A program made the position numbers and the translations under genes. Source: a bacterium (GTDB lineage Bacteria; Desulfobacterota; GWC2-55-46; S146-80; JALXFI01). From it: a stretch of 5,867 bases of DNA. Positions 4,171 to 5,867 of this stretch are shown piece after piece. The stretch spans positions 1-5,867 of the forward strand of contig JALXFI010000215.1 of assembly GCA_027069035.1 (NCBI GenBank), in the 5' to 3' direction. The number at the start of each line of letters is the position of its first letter. Position 1 is the first letter of the stretch. The notes under the pieces are model-generated. The model had not been told where the DNA came from. It made no database searches and saw only the letters and a list, made by a program, of their open reading frames with translations.

Positions 4171-5867
4171 ATGGATAAAGATACCCTGAAAGACCTTGAG
4201 TACAATAAAATACTCCATATCCTTCAAGGCCTTTGCGTGTCTCCACTCGGCGGCGAACTCGCTTTGGAGCTTAAGCCTCTCAGGGATATGGACGAGATAG
4301 AGCGCCGTCTGTCTCAGGTTATGGAGCTTCAGGAGATACTTAAAGAGACGGATATCCCGATACATCTTCTTAAAGATATCCGTCAGCCGCTTAAACGCCT
4401 TGAAAAAGAAGGCGATACACTCTCTCCGGCTGATTTTATGATAATAAGCGGCGCAATAGAAACGGCGGAGAGGCTCAAGGGATTTTTTAAGGACAGAGGC
4501 GGGGGGCTGCTTTGCGAAGAGGCTGAAGGGCTTCTTGTGCCGGACTCTCTTCTTAAAAGCATTAAAGATACCTTTGACGAAGAGGGGGCTGTAAAGGATA
4601 CCGCTTCTTCGGAGCTTTTAAAGAGAAGAAAAGATGCCGTTCACGTAAAAGAAGAGATAAGGCGCTTTCTTGCAGGAATGCTTGAGCGGAAGGATTTAGG
4701 CAAGGCGTTTGCCGACAGGATAATAACGGTAAGGGGTGGTAGGTATGTGCTTGCCGTAAAAAGGGATTATCAATCTGCGATTGTGGGGATAGTGCACGAC
4801 GAGTCGCAAAGCGGCTCCACCTATTATATAGAGCCGATGGAGTCTCTCCATCTAAATAACCGTTTGACCATACTATTAAAAAGGTGTGAAGAAGAAGAGC
4901 GGAGGATTCTTGAGGATCTGATGCAAAAGGCAAGGGCTGACCTTGAGGATTTGAACCTTATGTCGAAACAACTTGCATGGTGGGATCTTCTTTATGCAAA
5001 GGCGCGGCTTGGAACAACCCTGGATTCGGTAAAGCCCCATATAAACTCAAGCGGCAGGGTGGATTTAAGAAAGGCAAGGCATCCCCTTCTGGTGCTTTCA
5101 AAACAGGACAGGGTGGTGCCTGTGGATATAAAGTTTGAGGAAGGCAAACGGATAATAGTTGTCTCCGGCGCAAATACGGGAGGAAAGACGGTAAGCCTTA
5201 AAACATTGGGCATCTTGACCCTTATGCTCCAGTCAGGCCTTACCATACCGGCGGATGCAAGCTCTCACATGGCGGTCTTCGATAAGGTGCTTGCCGATAT
5301 AGGGGATGACCAGAGCATAGAGGATAAGATGAGCACATTTTCCGCCCATATGCAGAGGATGGCGGTTATACTTGAGCAGGCGGGGGCAAATTGCCTTGTT
5401 CTCATAGATGAAATAGGCACGGGAACAGACCCGGGAGAAGGCGCCGTCCTTGCGCTTTCCATGCTTGAGTGCCTTAAAGAGAAAAAAACAACGGTTATGG
5501 TAACCACCCATTATTCCGACCTTAAACTCTTTGCCTATCATGACGGCTCTGCAGAGAACCTTTCGGTTGAATTTAACGCCAAGACGAAAAAACCGACCTT
5601 CAGGCTTGTTTCAGGCATTCCAGGGGCAAGCAACGCATTTTCCATAGCAGGCTCATACGGCATCCCGCTTCAGGTTGTTAAACGGGCAAGAGGATATCTT
5701 AAAGGCGGCAGGGGCGGCCTTACCGAACTTTTAGAGGCGCTCCATCGGGACAGGTCTGCCGTATCGGATGAAAAGAAGAGGGTAAAGAGACTGCGCTCCG
5801 CCCTTGACTCCTTAAAAAAGAGAAAAGAGAAGCTTTTAGATGAGCTTGAAGGCAAAAAGACAAAGAT
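4171..5867 (+). CDS. mutS2: MutS2 ATPase, N-terminal 565 residues (3' end outside window)
   Basis: The frame has no stop from ATG 4171 to the right edge. MutS2 proteins are MutS-type ABC ATPases that lack the mismatch-recognition domain. Members have been linked to suppression of recombination, and in Bacillus subtilis to splitting collided ribosomes. Visible in order: the core/lever helical region with R188-G-G-R-Y-V and the family block G206-I-V-H-D-E-S-Q-S-G-S-T-Y-Y-I-E-P222; R303-H-P-L-L; Walker A G333-ANTGGKT-340; the signature segment around S382-IEDKMSTFSAHM; Walker B L409-VLIDE-414 followed by GTGTDP; and the H-motif T445-T-H-Y-S-D-L. The last visible residues begin a charged coiled coil. 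Family members are about 780 residues, so roughly 215 are missing, including the usual C-terminal Smr nuclease domain. A TAG at 4153-4155 makes 4171 the only plausible start. Its ribosome binding site is weak. Confidence 0.96.
   Translation, partial: MDKDTLKDLEYNKILHILQGLCVSPLGGELALELKPLRDMDEIERRLSQVMELQEILKETDIPIHLLKDIRQPLKRLEKEGDTLSPADFMIISGAIETAERLKGFFKDRGGGLLCEEAEGLLVPDSLLKSIKDTFDEEGAVKDTASSELLKRRKDAVHVKEEIRRFLAGMLERKDLGKAFADRIITVRGGRYVLAVKRDYQSAIVGIVHDESQSGSTYYIEPMESLHLNNRLTILLKRCEEEERRILEDLMQKARADLEDLNLMSKQLAWWDLLYAKARLGTTLDSVKPHINSSGRVDLRKARHPLLVLSKQDRVVPVDIKFEEGKRIIVVSGANTGGKTVSLKTLGILTLMLQSGLTIPADASSHMAVFDKVLADIGDDQSIEDKMSTFSAHMQRMAVILEQAGANCLVLIDEIGTGTDPGEGAVLALSMLECLKEKKTTVMVTTHYSDLKLFAYHDGSAENLSVEFNAKTKKPTFRLVSGIPGASNAFSIAGSYGIPLQVVKRARGYLKGGRGGLTELLEALHRDRSAVSDEKKRVKRLRSALDSLKKRKEKLLDELEGKKTK

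Noticed and set aside
4045..4365. Minus-strand frames across the NIF3-mutS2 boundary
   Set aside because: They overlap clear NIF3 and MutS2 coding sequence, have no family motifs and are shadows of the + strand genes.
4562..5541. Several minus-strand frames inside mutS2
   Set aside because: The + strand frame carries all the MutS2 ATPase motifs without a stop. The reverse frames have low-complexity, Leu/Pro/Ser-rich translations typical of antisense shadows.

Overview
The window is a bacterial chromosomal segment in which every supported gene lies on the + strand. It holds five genes: the 3' end of a cobalamin-binding radical SAM protein, a complete MltD-like membrane-bound lytic transglycosylase, a CvpA-family membrane protein, a NIF3/DUF34 metal-binding protein, and the first 565 codons of mutS2, which runs off the right edge. 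The organism cannot be named from the sequence. Moderate GC, very heavy use of ATA for isoleucine (about 23 ATA against 9 ATC plus ATT in mutS2), frequent AGG/AGA arginine codons, a long-form NIF3 and a C-terminal radical SAM block typical of anaerobe genomes all suggest a Gram-negative anaerobe-type lineage such as Desulfobacterota/Deltaproteobacteria or Nitrospirota. That is inference. The lipoprotein transglycosylase with LysM domains supports a diderm envelope.

Layout. Positions 2-385 hold the radical SAM C-terminus. Its stop codon overlaps the TTG start of mltD (382-2160), so these two are probably translated together. A gene-free stretch of about 360 bases (2161-2523) follows. It contains two near-identical copies of a 20-base GGGGACAGCG motif, two strong GC-rich palindromes with a shared core, and a smaller third palindrome. 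It looks like a landing zone for REP-like or mobile palindromic sequence and it splits the window into two transcriptional blocks. The second block is cvpA (2524-2997), NIF3 (3073-4050, with a consensus AGGAGG ribosome binding site) and mutS2 (4171-end). The gaps of 75 and 120 bases each contain small hairpins.

Functionally, the first block pairs a radical SAM enzyme with a cell-wall enzyme that cuts peptidoglycan. The second resembles the widespread cvpA-mutS2 neighbourhood (in Bacillus subtilis the order is zapA-cvpA-polX-mutS2), here with NIF3 between cvpA and mutS2. I see no phage, CRISPR, toxin-antitoxin, tRNA or rRNA signal. Most of the window is ordinary housekeeping sequence. The most unusual part is the palindrome-rich intergenic region, followed by an acidic, cysteine-containing linker in MltD and an aspartate in place of the usual glutamate metal ligand in NIF3.
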